Assembly: GCA_003254925.1 (NCBI GenBank)
Contig: QANZ01026731.1
Coordinates: 1-64,000 of the forward strand
Direction: 5' to 3'
Length of the DNA: 64,000 nucleotides
Origin: Chamaecrista fasciculata
Taxonomy: Eukaryota; Streptophyta; Magnoliopsida; Fabales; Fabaceae
Below are positions 26,905 through 39,690 of this stretch, one piece after another. Position 1 is the first letter of the stretch; each line of letters starts with the position of its first letter. The position numbers were made by a program, and so were the translations under genes. Under the pieces are notes generated by a model, which worked only from the letters and a program-made list of their open reading frames with translations, did no database searches and was not told where the DNA came from.

Positions 26905-29900
26905 CTTCTTCTCTCTTCTCTCAACTCTCAACTACACTGTGGCTGTATGTGTGCCTATTTTCTATTTTCTATGTTTCTTCGTTGAGGAAGCTTCTCGAGT
27001 CTCGACCCGATTCTACTCGGATTTTGGACTTGACCTGACCCGTTTTAGCGATGACCCCAAAAATACCTTCCCGCCATTTACCTTTAAAACTTAAAAGTCG
27101 CGTTTTATTTTTGTAAGGACAAAACTTATATCAAGTTCTTTATATTCTTGTTATCAAGTTCTCCCATTGATATTTGACATGTGGCAAAAATTTTATACAT
27201 GACCAACTATGATAGATAGAAAATATTAAACACCAATTTTTGCATGACTAATCATTGAAGAGAGATAATGTAATTAAAACTTGTAATTCGAGAAACTTGA
27301 TAGCAATGATATAAGGAACTTGATAATAATGATATAAGAAACTTGATATAAGTTTTTTTCTTTTTTAAATTATGAAATAATATTGTTATTAAAGGACAGG
27401 AGGAGGTTCGTTATCTATTTATCTCTTTCTTATCTTTTATTATTATTTTTAAAGTAGAAGTATGGTTTTCGCCCTTTACGTTTAACTTTATGATCAATTT
27501 TATCCTATATCTATTTATCTCTTTCTTATCTTTTATTATTATTTTTAAAGTAGAAGTATGGTTTTCGCCCTTTACGTTTAACTTTATGATCAATTTTATC
27601 CTATATCTATTTATCTCTTTCTTATCTTTTATTATTATTTTTAAAGTAGAAGTATGGTTTTCGCCCTTTACGTTTAACTTTATGATCAATTTTATCCTAT
27701 ATATATTTTACTTGAGTTAATTTGGTTTGTTATATTTTTTAAAAAATAATTTTATATTAATATATAACGCTGTTAAACTATTTTAACGAAAATATGTGAG
27801 GTGTCATTTTAATAATAAAAAGAAAATTCGATATGGCTTCCAAATGTTTTCTTCTCCACTTCTTTCTCTCAATAGTCTCTTAATAATAAAAGTCAATGAT
27901 TAAAATCTTGTCAAATTACATTAATTATTGGTTGATTAGAAAGAAACAAGTTATTATAAAGTTGTGATCCTCCTTATCTGATTTTTTCAATTCAAATTAA
28001 AAATAACTTGATAATTTCAATTAATAATGCGCAATTAAAATAGTTGAATCTTCAAATTATAATATGGGTCAGATATTTGTTCAAAAAATATGGGCCAAAT
28101 AGGAAAATGTTGAATTATTTATTAATAATCCATTTATGTGGGCCATGTAACTAATGAAGTAGTTATATAATTAAAAAAGATACAATGTGATGATTGTTGA
28201 ACTTGAGAAAATTAGAGTTTGATAAAGTTTTAACAAACGATTTCCTCATCAATTTTTCAATAGACGTATGATAGATAATTACTATTTTTGGAACCTTGAC
28301 TTGAAAAATGTGTTCTCAACCAAGAACCAATAAAAGTATAATGATAGAGAGAAGAAACTTTCTCTTCAAAAACTCAAAAACATGGATTATATGTTTTTTT
28401 ACTCATCAAGATTTGAGTACTAAATATTATCTTTCAATTAGTAGAAATTTTGACTTGATAGTTTTTTTTTTATTGGATTCCTTGAAAAGAGTTTAAGAAA
28501 ATCCTATATAAAGACCTTGATTTTTTTTTTTTGGGGGGTGAGCTATAAAGACCTTGATTTTAGTTTTCAATTGTTGGACGGTTTTAAGATTGATGCAACA
28601 ACATTTTATCTAATGAAAAGCTTTCCATTGGTCAAGAAAAGTGTTAATTGGTATACTTAACGAATAAACCACAATGATTGAGTTTAGGCAAAGTTTCTCT
28701 CATTGGTTATTTAAAATCCATGAATTTTTTTCAATACAAAAAAGAAATACAATAATACAATTTTGCCATATTAAGAAATCTATCTCTTTTATGCTTTCTT
28801 GACACTAAAGTCACTTGTCGGCGGCTTGTTGCAACTTATAGTCCTTGATTACATTGCATGTGTTTTACATTTTGCCTTGTTTGTAACTAAAGAAAAAAAA
28901 ACACACACACACACATTTGACATGATCTAGTAGCCAAAATGCAAGTTGTAATATTTATGTGATAGGAGAAAGACAAATGATAACTTATTTTTCAGTAACT
29001 TTTGAATTAATTTAAAGTAAAAAATAACAAAACTTACCTTCTCACGAAGAACTGAACTCTTTTCAATTTTCATTTTAATAATCTATTTAAATTCTATCAT
29101 GTCAGAATAGCATAACATTATTTATGTAAAAAAGAAAAAAAGATGCAAAATTCACAAATACCCCATTTAATTTTTCTGCTTAGAGATGAATAATTGAGTA
29201 TATGTGATGTCACGTGAGAGTAAAAAGTAGAATGTGGCAGAAGATTTTAAGCGTGCGATGGTAATACTAAAGAGATATATGAGAATGCTTAGCTTGTGGC
29301 CTTGTGGGTGAAGCCTAAGAAAGCAGCTTTCAGCTTTGAGTCTTTGACTGCGCCAACAAATGCACCCTGCAACATTGGATTCCTACCTCACCATTCTCTT
29401 AAATTTATACACAAATTGTACCTGAAGATTGTTGAACAATATGTATACTAAATAAATTTTCGTTAACAGTAACTTTTTTTAATTTATAATTTTTATGGGA
29501 TTTTTAATTCACTGTTAAGATTTGGTGGACATATTTCAATCTCACACTAAGCCAAAAGATTAAAAAAAAAAAAGATTCTGAAAATATGGGAAGAGGGATA
29601 AGGATCCCCAAGTTATTGAAAAATATAAGAATTTGGTTGAGGGAGAAATTGAATTAATTTATCTGATGAGAAATCTAATATCAATGTTGAATTGGTGGAT
29701 ACATGTATCAATCAAATGAATTTTCTTATGATGGGATTATATTTAAAAAATGTTTGGATAAGTTGAAATGTTCCTAAAATTATTTTACAATATTCCAAAA
29801 AACATTACATTTTTACATTTGGTTAAAGTTTCATATTCATATAAATGTTTAATATTTTTTAAATTATGTCATTGTCTTTTTCTTCTTGTAAATATTTTTG

Positions 29901-30803
29901 TCTTACTTTTTTTTATCAAATTTCGACTATTCATAATTTGATCAAATATGTCTCCTCATATTTATAATTTGAAAATAACATTAATAATGTTATTAGAAAA
30001 ATATTAATTTAAAATATAATTAATATACTTTTCAAAATAATCGTTAGATTATTTTTTATCCACATACCAAACATTTATTTAAGATAAATTTTCATGTTTA
30101 TACTCGATACTTTTTTACAGAATTGTGGACTTGATTTCAATAAGTATAAAATATGAATATCTATCATGTATGTTTATTTTAAATAATAGTTATTAAGGCC
30201 CTACTTTACATATACATGTTCCTAAATTTTATTTTATTGTTAAAAATTTAAAAATTCCTATTTAACTTAATTTATGGTCTAATGTTTTATATCTCAATTT
30301 GCAACTCTTTTTTTTGTTATATATTATTTACAAAATTATGTATACTTTTAAAAAATATGTTACATAATTTTTATGATAAAAATATGAATGTTGGCATAAT
30401 TTAGTTGAATAATTAAGAGTTCAAATTTCAACAATAGAGTTTATAAATGTAACATTCTTTGTATTCATATATATGAACCATCACCCTTCTTAAGATTCTT
30501 GACCTAATTCCGAATCTTGAAAATCTGTAGTTCTTGGCTTATTAGTTTGATTTATGAGTTAAAAAATGCACATTATATACATTCAAAGTCATTCATAATC
30601 ATATCCATATCATACTATTATACTAAAATAATTTGTGACATTTGAATATTTGACCATAGAACTATGTTTACCATAGAAAGCATTTGTTGATCTCTACAAT
30701 TTGTTTTTTTTTTGTTTGTTTGGTATAATTAATTATTATCACACGAATACACATCTTCTGTTCCTTTGAAATCACATTACTAATTAACACACATCATCAG
30801 TTC
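26905..30803. other. Intergenic, mostly featureless
   Basis: AT-rich spacer of 3.9 kb. It contains the 96-bp tandem repeat at 27413-27704 and an AC microsatellite near 28903. Apart from these I see no gene or recognised element. Confidence 0.55.
27413..27704. repeat. Three near-identical 96-bp tandem units
   Basis: ATCTATTTATCTCTTTC begins at 27413, 27509 and 27605, so the period is exactly 96 bases and the copies look almost identical. Because 96 is a multiple of three, each copy repeats the same frame. This makes spurious open frames on both strands. Confidence 0.95.
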
Positions 30804-30811
30804 ATCACAAT

Positions 30812-31350
30812 TAGACCTGTTCATGGGTCAAGTTTGGAATTCTCCAAGTTTAGGTCCAATGGATTTTTATGTAAATGGGCTTGGACTAGGTCCAAGCTCA
30901 AATAAATTTTTACCCATCATAATGGGTCAAGCCCATTTATGACTTGAGTCAGACCGGTCGAAAAGTTTTAGCTCGGCTCACCCCGGTCGAAAAAATCAGT
31001 TCGGGCTGACCCGTTTGAAAAAATTCGACTCGGGTCAGCTCGTTCGGAAAAATTCGACTCGGGCCAACTTAGTGAGAAAAAATCGGCCCGGGCTGGCCCG
31101 ATCGAAAAAAATCGACTCGGGCCGGCTCATTCGAAAAAATTTGACTCGGGCCGACACTTCTGGAAAAATTCGATTCGGACAGGCTCGGTTGGAAAAATTC
31201 TACTCGGCCTGCCCCGGTCGAAAAAATTCGGCTCTGGTCGACCCAGTCGAAAAAATTCGGCTCTGGCCGGCTCGTCCGGAAAAATTCGATTCTGGCCAGC
31301 CCAGTGAAAAAAATTCGGCTCGGGTCAGCCCGATCGAAAAAACAGGACTA
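30812..31350. mobile_element. hAT-type non-autonomous element carrying a 30-bp minisatellite
   Basis: The left end TAGACCTGTT is mirrored by the right end, which reads TAGTCCTGTT when reverse-complemented. A perfect 8-bp duplication, ATCACAAT, lies at 30804-30811 and 31351-31358, as expected for hAT. The left arm has repeated GGGTCAAG/CCCATT motifs. The rest, about 30957-31342, is some 13 diverged units of about 30 bp built on TCGAAAAAATTCGACTCGGG. The total is 539 bp. No transposase is encoded. Confidence 0.85.
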
Positions 31351-31358
31351 ATCACAAT

Positions 31359-33960
31359 CTACACAATTTCTTTCACAATTTCACACAATCAGATACACTC
31401 AACAGTAATTTGTTGAGAGATTACAATTAGAATTAACTTAATATTGAGAATATTAGGAGCTTAAAGCCTAAAGGCATTGACCACGTTAATTACATTGAGA
31501 AGATGCTAGTAATTTGTGTACATGCGCGTCAAGTTGCATTTAGAATCTCAACAACACAAGATGTCAACACATAAATACATAAAGGCAGGCGTGTTGGCTT
31601 TGGGAGATGCACTAAGTAATTTGACCATACCCACTAATATTAATCAATTTGTGAATATAATCAAAGCCTCTTGTGCGTGTGCGTGTGAAAGAGAGAGAAC
31701 CAAATTTTTGAAATAATACACTTTGCCAATTGGCAATTGGGAATATGATTGAAAAGAAGCATATGTTAAACGCACAGTTAATCGGGGGTTCGAATCCCGC
31801 CTTGTATATACAACAACTAATTGGCCCTGACAGACCCTTAAATGAAGCATCGATAAGCGGAGGATTAATCCTTTACCTGTCAGGTTGGGAGATACCAAAA
31901 AGCTGTTTGATGACCAAACTGAAACTAATCCTATAGTATGAGTACTAAAATTGAACAAAAAATAGTTTGAGGACTAAAATAAAATTGATCCCATAGTTTA
32001 GGGACCAAACTGAAACTTACCCTATATTTAACCATTTTGTTTGACGTTACTATTTAGAATTTTAGATGCGTTTGGAGGCTAATCTCTAATGCTTGAAAGT
32101 GATATTATTTTAGAAACCTCCACAAATCTAACATATTTGCTTCAAAGAATCATTACACTTTGGCTTTTAAAAGCTAACCTAAAAAGATGAAAGCATTAGG
32201 TATTGTGGATCCTAGATTACAATAAAATTGACTATTTCTTTTACATGTATTCTAGATAAATCAAAATAAAACAAATTGGTATTATATATAAATTGAGAAG
32301 ACAAATAAATTCAGGCCAAAAGAAAAGAGAAGACAAATAAATGATTATAATTAGCCTATTTTTGTTTCATAGATAGGTTTAAATGATAGGAGTTGAATAT
32401 AGAGAAATGTGGAATAAAAGGTTTGGGATAATGATAAGGATATTAAAAAATGAATGGGTTGTGGTGTGGTGGGTTGTACCTAAATTTAAAGCTGCACAAA
32501 ATATAAATGGGGGTGTATGGGAGGTTGAGGACTTGAGGCGTAGGATATCCCACCTCTTCCTTAGTGGTTACCCGCCAAAATTCCGCGCCAATCAACACAA
32601 CAACACATCCATGGGCCCCACCACACCATACACTCTCTAGTAAATTCTCATCCCCAAAAATAATAAATATTAAGACTTTTTTTAAATGTATTTTTTAAAA
32701 TATATTAGAATATTATCACATTAACCTTTAATAGATATTAACTGAGATATAAAAGTAAATCTAATTATTTATCATTTAACATATCACAAAATATAATTAT
32801 TATATTGAAATAGTAAATTAAGATAAAAAATCACATTATTTATATTACATTTTTAAGAAATTAAGTTATGAAATAAAAATAAATAAAGAGATTGATTATT
32901 TTGCAAGAGATAAATCATTAATTCATAATCTATTCGAAGTGTCTGAATAAGGAAAACAAAAATCCAGATATTAATAAAATGATTAATTTGGAATAATTTA
33001 AGTTAATTTAGTGACAAACAAAATCAAAATAAGGGATGGGTTGGGTGGTGGCGTGACTGCGTGAGTGTTGAATTGAATTTGTGGATCTTGGCTAATAGGA
33101 CATCGAACCAACTGCTGCCACGTGTCCTCAATGATTCTTACACCCATTTATATCATCAAATCCGTATCACGTTTTGATGAGATGAACACAACGCCTATCT
33201 ATATATCTAGAAAGATATATATGTTACTAACCATAAAAAATAAATAATCTAATTTAACTTTTCATTGAATTGTAGTTGCATCAATTGGCCAAAAAAAAGA
33301 AAAAAAAGAATTGTAGTTGCATCACATGAATGAATTTTTTAGTAAAATGATAAGTTTGCTAACATCATAAATCTCCCCAATAAATTGTTATTTTTGTCTC
33401 TCGTGAGTTATCCCATTCGAAATTGGATACTCTATCATTTCTTCAAGTCTAGATCAACTTTCATGTGAATGTTGAAATATCAATATATAATTAATTTATT
33501 CCTTTTTGATTTATTTTCTTTTTTCGAATATATATTTTTAAAACATACTCAAATTTTACTGCATTACGAGACCTTGAGGGTTCAGACATGATAATAAGTA
33601 AAAGATATTTTGTGATAAAAAAAATTTATAAATAAATATGGGAGCGTTATAGATAAACAAAATTGATGGTAACGTATGAAGAAGGTACGAATTACGATGA
33701 AGGAAAAAAGCGGGATTTGGGATACAGTGGGTCTTCGCGTATTTCCAGCGACGTGAATACGAAACAAAACAAAAAACAAGGTATTTATTTTATTTTTATT
33801 TAATTTATACACCACATCCCATGCTTTTGTTTTATTTATTTATGTTATTTTTTGGTATGTGGTTGAATTGAAGAAGAAAAGAACGGAAATTTGTTTGCGT
33901 AACCAACCACTATCACCGATTGGTTTCAACCTTCAATAGCAATAATCATATTAATAATAG
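31359..33960. other. Intergenic with a repeat-like segment
   Basis: Mostly AT-rich. A repeat-like segment at about 31740-32030 has a Pol III B-box match GGTTCGAATCC near 31790 and TTTAGTCC-type repeats further right. A GC-rich patch near 32565-32590 holds E2F-like motifs, and a G-box CACGTG lies at 33119-33124. No gene was recognised. Confidence 0.45.
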
Positions 33961-33969
33961 TTTCTCTCG

Positions 33970-34136
33970 ATTTCCCAGTACCCACTTCCACCCCACCATC
34001 TCTATTCCTTCCTCATATCACCATTTTCATCGCATCTGCATCTTCATCTTCATCTTCTAATCTCTCTAGATCTCTCTTCATATTTTTCCTTCCTGATCGT
34101 TCTTAATGTTCCATCTTGATCTCTGATTCTTCCAAG
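33970..34136 (+). other. Probable 5-prime UTR exon of the BOI-like gene
   Basis: A pyrimidine-rich leader (CTCTCTAGATCTCTC and similar) ends at the donor AAG|GTATTG at 34136. The matching acceptor GTAG is at 35816-35817, 75 bases before the start codon. The 5-prime end is a guess; the intron of about 1.7 kb is well supported. Confidence 0.55.
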
Positions 34137-34484
34137 GTATTGATTGCTCTCGGTTGTATCTATTTTTTTTTGTAAAAAAAATTGTTGTTTCATTTTGTTT
34201 TTATGCTGAAAATTTGTGTCGATGTAGCGATGTATTTCTGCTTCTTGTTTTTGTTTTATTTTTTCAAATCACTGTTTCATATCTGATTCTGATCTAGGCA
34301 AAAGATTTATAGGTGCTTTACATGTTTATCCATTGTCTACTGACTTCTGATCGTCATCTTGTTAGCCTCCCTCTCTTCTAAGGGTGAGGGTTATGCTTGG
34401 AATATGACCATTTTGCTAGCAAAACCCAAAATTTCTGCCTTCCTATATTCACTTTGACCATTGATCGCATAAAAGATAAAACTG

Positions 34485-34860
34485 TTACTCTTGATTATTC
34501 ATCATCTCTTGAATGGCGTTTTGGTTATCAGACTTTTTTTTTAAATTGTCATTACATGCTAATACAACCACACTAGCAGGAAAGGATCCTGAATAAACAA
34601 GAGGCAGTGCCTGAGAATGTATCTTAGCAATATGATGAGCTGCCTGATTCCCCTGACTTTTAATATGTTGAAAAGAAATATACTCAAAGTGTGAGGCCAG
34701 AACCAAGACATCTTCGAGAACATAACCCATTATAGAGACACCCCCATTTGCCTGAAGAGCATTAATGACCACTCTGCTATCTGATTTAACAAGTCTTAGA
34801 ACTCCCATTTGCAAATCCACGGACTCCTTCTGTTTTCTTGCATGGACGTTTTAAAGGAGA
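34485..34860 (-). mobile_element. LINE-type RNase H fragment in the BOI-like 5-prime UTR intron
   Basis: The minus strand encodes a partial plant RNase H-like domain of the type at the C-terminus of LINE polyproteins. The signature includes LVKSDSRVVINAL, the FEYISFQHIKSQGNQAAHHIAK block, and a typical hydrophobic tail. The N-terminal part of the domain and the reverse transcriptase are missing. It lies antisense to the host gene within its first intron. It could also derive from a free-standing RNase H-like gene; both forms are common in plants. Confidence 0.7.
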
Positions 34861-35892
34861 TTTATTGGTTCTATTCAGAAAATCTCATGCATCCATCTCA
34901 ATTCCTTCACCTAATCTTAAGTTGAAATGGAACTGATGGGATGGCCTGCCAATTTGTGTGTCAACGGTAGATAAGAATAACATAATAGATCTGTTCAGTT
35001 TCAGGGATGTTATCTTTTTTATCCGTGAGGAAACCCAAGGCTCAGTTACTTGCAGTTTTGCTTTTTAGTCATAAATTTCTGTTTTGCTTTCAACTTTAAA
35101 AATTGTGCTTTAAGTGAAATAAAGCATGCTTCTGAGTATACAGTTAATTCATAATTGTATGCAAATTAGGGCTTTATTTAATGCAGTGTGCATTTGACTT
35201 TGCATTCCTTTTCAAGGATCACTTTTACTTATTTGGCTACGGATAGTAAGTTTTTAGTGCCGAGTGAACTAATAAGTAATTGCCTCTTGAACATTGTTAC
35301 TTTTCATTGTGTCTCGTATTAAAAAAAAGTTGATGATTAATTTATTGAAATTTTCTTTTCATATGCATCTTGTGTTCCTCCTATAATATTTAGTTGAGCA
35401 TAATCCACTGCTATGCAATTTCTAAACTTAGCTTCTGACAATGACCAACCATCAGTTTATGAACTTAAAATAAGCAACCTAACTTTCTTTATAGAGGAAC
35501 TTTATATTTTGTTTTGGAGTTTAGATGCATTGCTATATAATTTTTCCACTAAATTCACAAGTAGAAGCCAAGAAATAAACTTGAACACCTTTGGTTACCT
35601 GCTATGAATCATCAAAATCTGCTTCCAAAACCTTTGAGCTAACTGCAAAAATTAATGAACACATGAAATTTTCTTTATAACTCTATCAACTCTCCTCCTC
35701 ACTCTGTACTTAAATTGTTGTACTGAATGTGATTGGTGGTGCTGGAATGTTTCATGTTGCTAGCTTTTGATCATTTAAATTTCAATGTTATTTACTTGCT
35801 TTTTTCTCTGAATGTAGATATTTGTGGGAAGCTTCTGTATAATTTCTTAAAAGCTGCGTACTTTGAGCTAGGCCATCACTAGTCCTGGGATA

Positions 35893-37865
35893 ATGTTGGG
35901 GGCCAACAATGGTAATCCTGTTCTTCCTGTTTTCTTGGACGAGACCCAATATCAGTATCAAACTAATGCGGCGAATCAACTGCAGTTGTTTGGAAATTGT
36001 GAGTTTTCTCATGCTTTCTAATGAACATGTTCACTTTGTTTTGAACCTAGTTGTTTCACTTGGTAATTCTGGTTGAAAGCTACTTGATATAGCTTTCTTT
36101 TATTGGATTCATACACAACTTACATCTTAAAGATTGTTCTAAAAGTAAGATTGTCTATAATTTGTCTCTATATTTGCCAGATGATGACAGGAATGATAAT
36201 GATTGTCCTCTGATTTTATGAAAATGGATGGAGGAGTATGAGATTTGGGTTAGCTACTCTTTTTTGTTTTGGTTGCTTGTATCTATGTTTTGACTTGTGT
36301 GTATTGCTTTCACTTCTGGATGTCCCTGTATTACAGGATTTGATCACTTCTTTCACCTGTGGATGTCTCTATATTTGCTGTTGCTAGTTATGATATTTTT
36401 ATTTTGGATGTTGTAGTTATGGGTGATTGCATTGCATTTCTTTATATAATAATTTGAATATATGTATTTTTTTTCTTATAATGCTTGATGAATGAAAAAT
36501 ATATTTTGCAGTACAAGCTGGGTGTAGTGTTGATCCAGTTAATTACTTTGGAAATGAGCATATTAGTTCCATGATTCGGCCGAACAAAAGAAGTAGGGAA
36601 ATGGAAGATATCTCAAAGCAACAAAGGCTTCAGATTTCCTTAAATTACAATGCTTGTCAAGATGAACCTGCTCGATCAGCAAGCATTCCGAATCCAAACC
36701 AAAACCCGGTGTCAACAGGATTGAGGCTGTCTTATGATGATGATGAGCGTAACTCATCTGTTACTTCTGCTAGTGGCAGCATGACAGGCGCGCCTTCAAT
36801 CATATTGTCACTTGGTGACAATGTTAGAACTGAACTTGATAGACAGAAGGAAGAGTTGGACCAGTATATCAAGCTTCAGGTAATGAATAATATTGTCGCT
36901 TGGTTGATGTCATCTTGATGCAAAAGAATTTTGATAATTTCTAATAATTTTAGATGCTTTGGCTTTTTTATTTTTTATTTTTTATTAAATAAATCTTGCA
37001 TTTCTACACCTACTAGTCTATTGAAGATAGCTATCAATGTCCCTTTTATTTCAATGTGAAGTTTGTACAGTGTTGTTCCTCTAGTTTCTTTATTAGAGCA
37101 ATTTATTTGCCCTATTTTAAAATTATTGGGTGAGCCACAATGTATTTTGAATTTTCCATGGAGATGTATGAATTAAGAAATGGTTGTTACTAGTTTCTAT
37201 TATTTTTCTACTACAGTTACACATAGGTATGTTACAGACTTACAGGCAAAATCTATACTTTGGTTATGGAAGATGCTAGCCCTTCTCTGACGCCATTCTT
37301 ATTACATTTTACACAGAAGGAACAACTATCAAAAGGTGTGAGAGACATGAAGCAAAAGCACGTAGCTTCTCTCCTTGCTGCCATCGAGAAAGGTGTGAGC
37401 AAGAAGCTAAGGGAAAAAGAAGTGGAGATAGAGAACATGAATCGTAAAAACCGAGAGCTAGCAGAGAGAATAAAGCAGGTGGCAGTTGAAGCACAAAACT
37501 GGCATTACAGAGCAAAGTACAATGAGTCAGTTGTGAATGTTCTAAAGAACAATCTCCAGCAGGCAATCTCTCAGGGAGTTGAGCAAGGAAAGGAAGGGTT
37601 CGGAGACAGTGAAGTGGATGATGCTGCCTCGTACATTGACCCCACTAACTTGTTGACCATCCATAGGGCGCAAGTGAAATCTACCGGCAAGAAGCAAGGC
37701 ATCGAGGAACACATGATTTGTCGAGCATGCAAGGTGAAGGAGGTTTCGATGTTGTTGATGCCTTGTAGGCACCTGTGCTTGTGTAAGGACTGTGATGCAT
37801 TTGTCAATGCTTGCCCTGTATGCCAACTGATAAAATCTGCAAGTGTCCAAGTATATCTATCCTGA
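35893..37865 (+). CDS. BOI/SBP1-like RING E3 ubiquitin ligase
   Basis: Coding exons 35893-35998, 36512-36879 and 37317-37865 give 340 residues. The N-terminus MLGANNGNPVLPVFLDE is typical of the SBP1/BOI family. A low-complexity region follows, then a coiled coil (about residues 135-235) with EKEVEIENMNRKNRELAERI. The WRD-like block NWHYRAKYNE comes next. A C-terminal C3HC4 RING uses Cys293, Cys296, Cys308, His310, Cys314, Cys317, Cys324 and Cys327. These proteins bind S-RNases or MYB factors, or restrain cell death and gibberellin responses, acting as E3 ligases. All zinc ligands are intact. It probably corresponds to a BOI-related gene (BRG), but I cannot pick the paralogue. Confidence 0.95.
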
Positions 37866-39690
37866 CTTACAAAAAAGGGTAAGTATTTAAAAAAGAAAAA
37901 GAAAAGAAAAGGAAAGAGAGAATGCAATGGAAAACACATCATTCTACCCGTGTCTTTGTGACTGTTGTATGATATGTATGTCTGCCTAAGTTATATGAAT
38001 ATTGTGAGTGAAGTACTTGTCACTAAAAAAATTGACTTCCAAGCATATTTCTATCCAATTTGTGCAAGAACATTCCCCAACTTCCTTTGGCCATCTCTTC
38101 TTCTTTTCCTTGTGATTTGATTTGCTGAAAAATCTGTGGCATAAGAAGTAGTACACTTTGAGAAACTAAATCACTAATGAAAATATGTCAAGTATTACGT
38201 ATGCCATCCATGGACGAAAAAGCTATAATACCAATTCCAGTTAGATGTTTTCACTGGAAAAATTTTAATATACGCATCTGTAACCAGTATGTATATATAT
38301 CTCCTTACAGGCAGATTTGGATGCTAAAACTATTACTTCTGGACTCTGATAGGATGCATCATTGCAAAACAGATGAAGCCACTAAAGTGTTAGTATGTAC
38401 ATCTCCCTAACATTTTGTATATTTTGTAAAAATTGTCAGCTAATTTATATAGCACTATAGTGCTTTACCGAATATGAATCTCATTTGTCAAAGTATTGTG
38501 GCCTTCTCACTCTATCAGAATTTCTTACTAAACTAGTATATTTTAATTATGATACAAACTTTAAGACTGAAATTATAATTTTTAATGTAATAATAAAGAA
38601 CAAAGTATTCTTTTTGAAAAAGAGAACGTCCCGCTTAAAAGAGAGTTAATTTTATCGATATTAAACAAAAAAGTAGAAACTTGTATAAACTAGATATTTT
38701 TTATCTTTCACACACTAACCTTTTTTTTTTCTTTTCAGATTATTTTTAAAATATAGTCACTTATAAATTTGTGTTAGTTATTTGAATTCATTTTTAATTT
38801 AATTGGTAATGTCATATTAATAATATTAGTTAGTGTCATGGTATCATGATATCATCGATTCATAAATTCTTAAGTTGTTAAAAAAGAAAAAAAATATTCA
38901 TATGATAATATATCATATCATCAATTAATAATATCATATTGTTGGTATTATTAATCAACTTAAAGGTTGATGATAATTATGATTTTCTATTTAATACATG
39001 TATACGACTATACGTAAAAACTGTTTTGTTAGAAAAATGGAACGAACATCCAAAATGGTTAATATATATATCCGGTGAGACTGAAAATGTCTCGAGCGTG
39101 TTATTAATTTTTGTACATCTGCGCAGGCTGAGACACTGAGTCCATACTTTTTAGTTTTTACGTACAACATTCAAAGACACCAATATAATGACTCCATACA
39201 TGTAGTAGTATTATAGAAACAAAGTTTCATCATCCATTTGCCATACAAGGGCGTATAGTAGTCCATGACGATGCTTCAATTAGAGAGTCACATTATATTT
39301 CAGAATCTTCAATGTTGTTCAATAACGGTGAGCCAACTTCTCTTTCTCCTTGTACTGTTGGACATAGCTGCATCCGGTTGCAAGAATAACATTAATGAAT
39401 TTAAACCTTTATTGGATAGCAAAACTGTGAAAAATTTGAAGTTTCTAGCATGACAACTTCCTTTACTGTGCTTGTGTGAACAAGTCGTCTTGAATTCAAA
39501 GTTCAAAAAATAGCTCTCATCACAGATTTTGGAAATAATTTGAAGTCTCAAGCATGACAGCTTTACTTTTCTGACTATTTTCAATTCAAAGTTCATACAA
39601 TAGCTACTCTTTATTAATTTATTCATCTGTTTTTGAGTTCACTTCAGAGGATGAGCATAAACTACAGGGTACAGCAATACCTTTCCAATT
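37866..39690. other. Intergenic, no gene seen
   Basis: The 3-prime UTR side of the BOI-like gene, then AT-rich spacer. A diverged direct duplication lies at 39434-39515 and 39538-39612 (core phrases AGCATGACA and ATTCAAAGTTCA). Confidence 0.5.

Noticed and set aside
27411-27720. Open frames with a repeating protein pattern on both strands
   Set aside because: They come from the 96-bp tandem repeat, whose length is a multiple of three; there is no start context or homology.
31015-31416. A 133-residue Lys/Arg-rich repeat protein
   Set aside because: The frame runs through the 30-bp minisatellite of the hAT element and is a by-product of the repeat.
31740-31815. tRNA gene suggested by GGTTCGAATCC
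   Set aside because: The bases around the match do not form an acceptor stem or anticodon arm; at best it is a tRNA-derived repeat.
34485-34820. Independent RNase H gene on the minus strand
   Set aside because: Only the C-terminal part of the domain is present and it lies in an intron of another gene; a LINE fragment is simpler.
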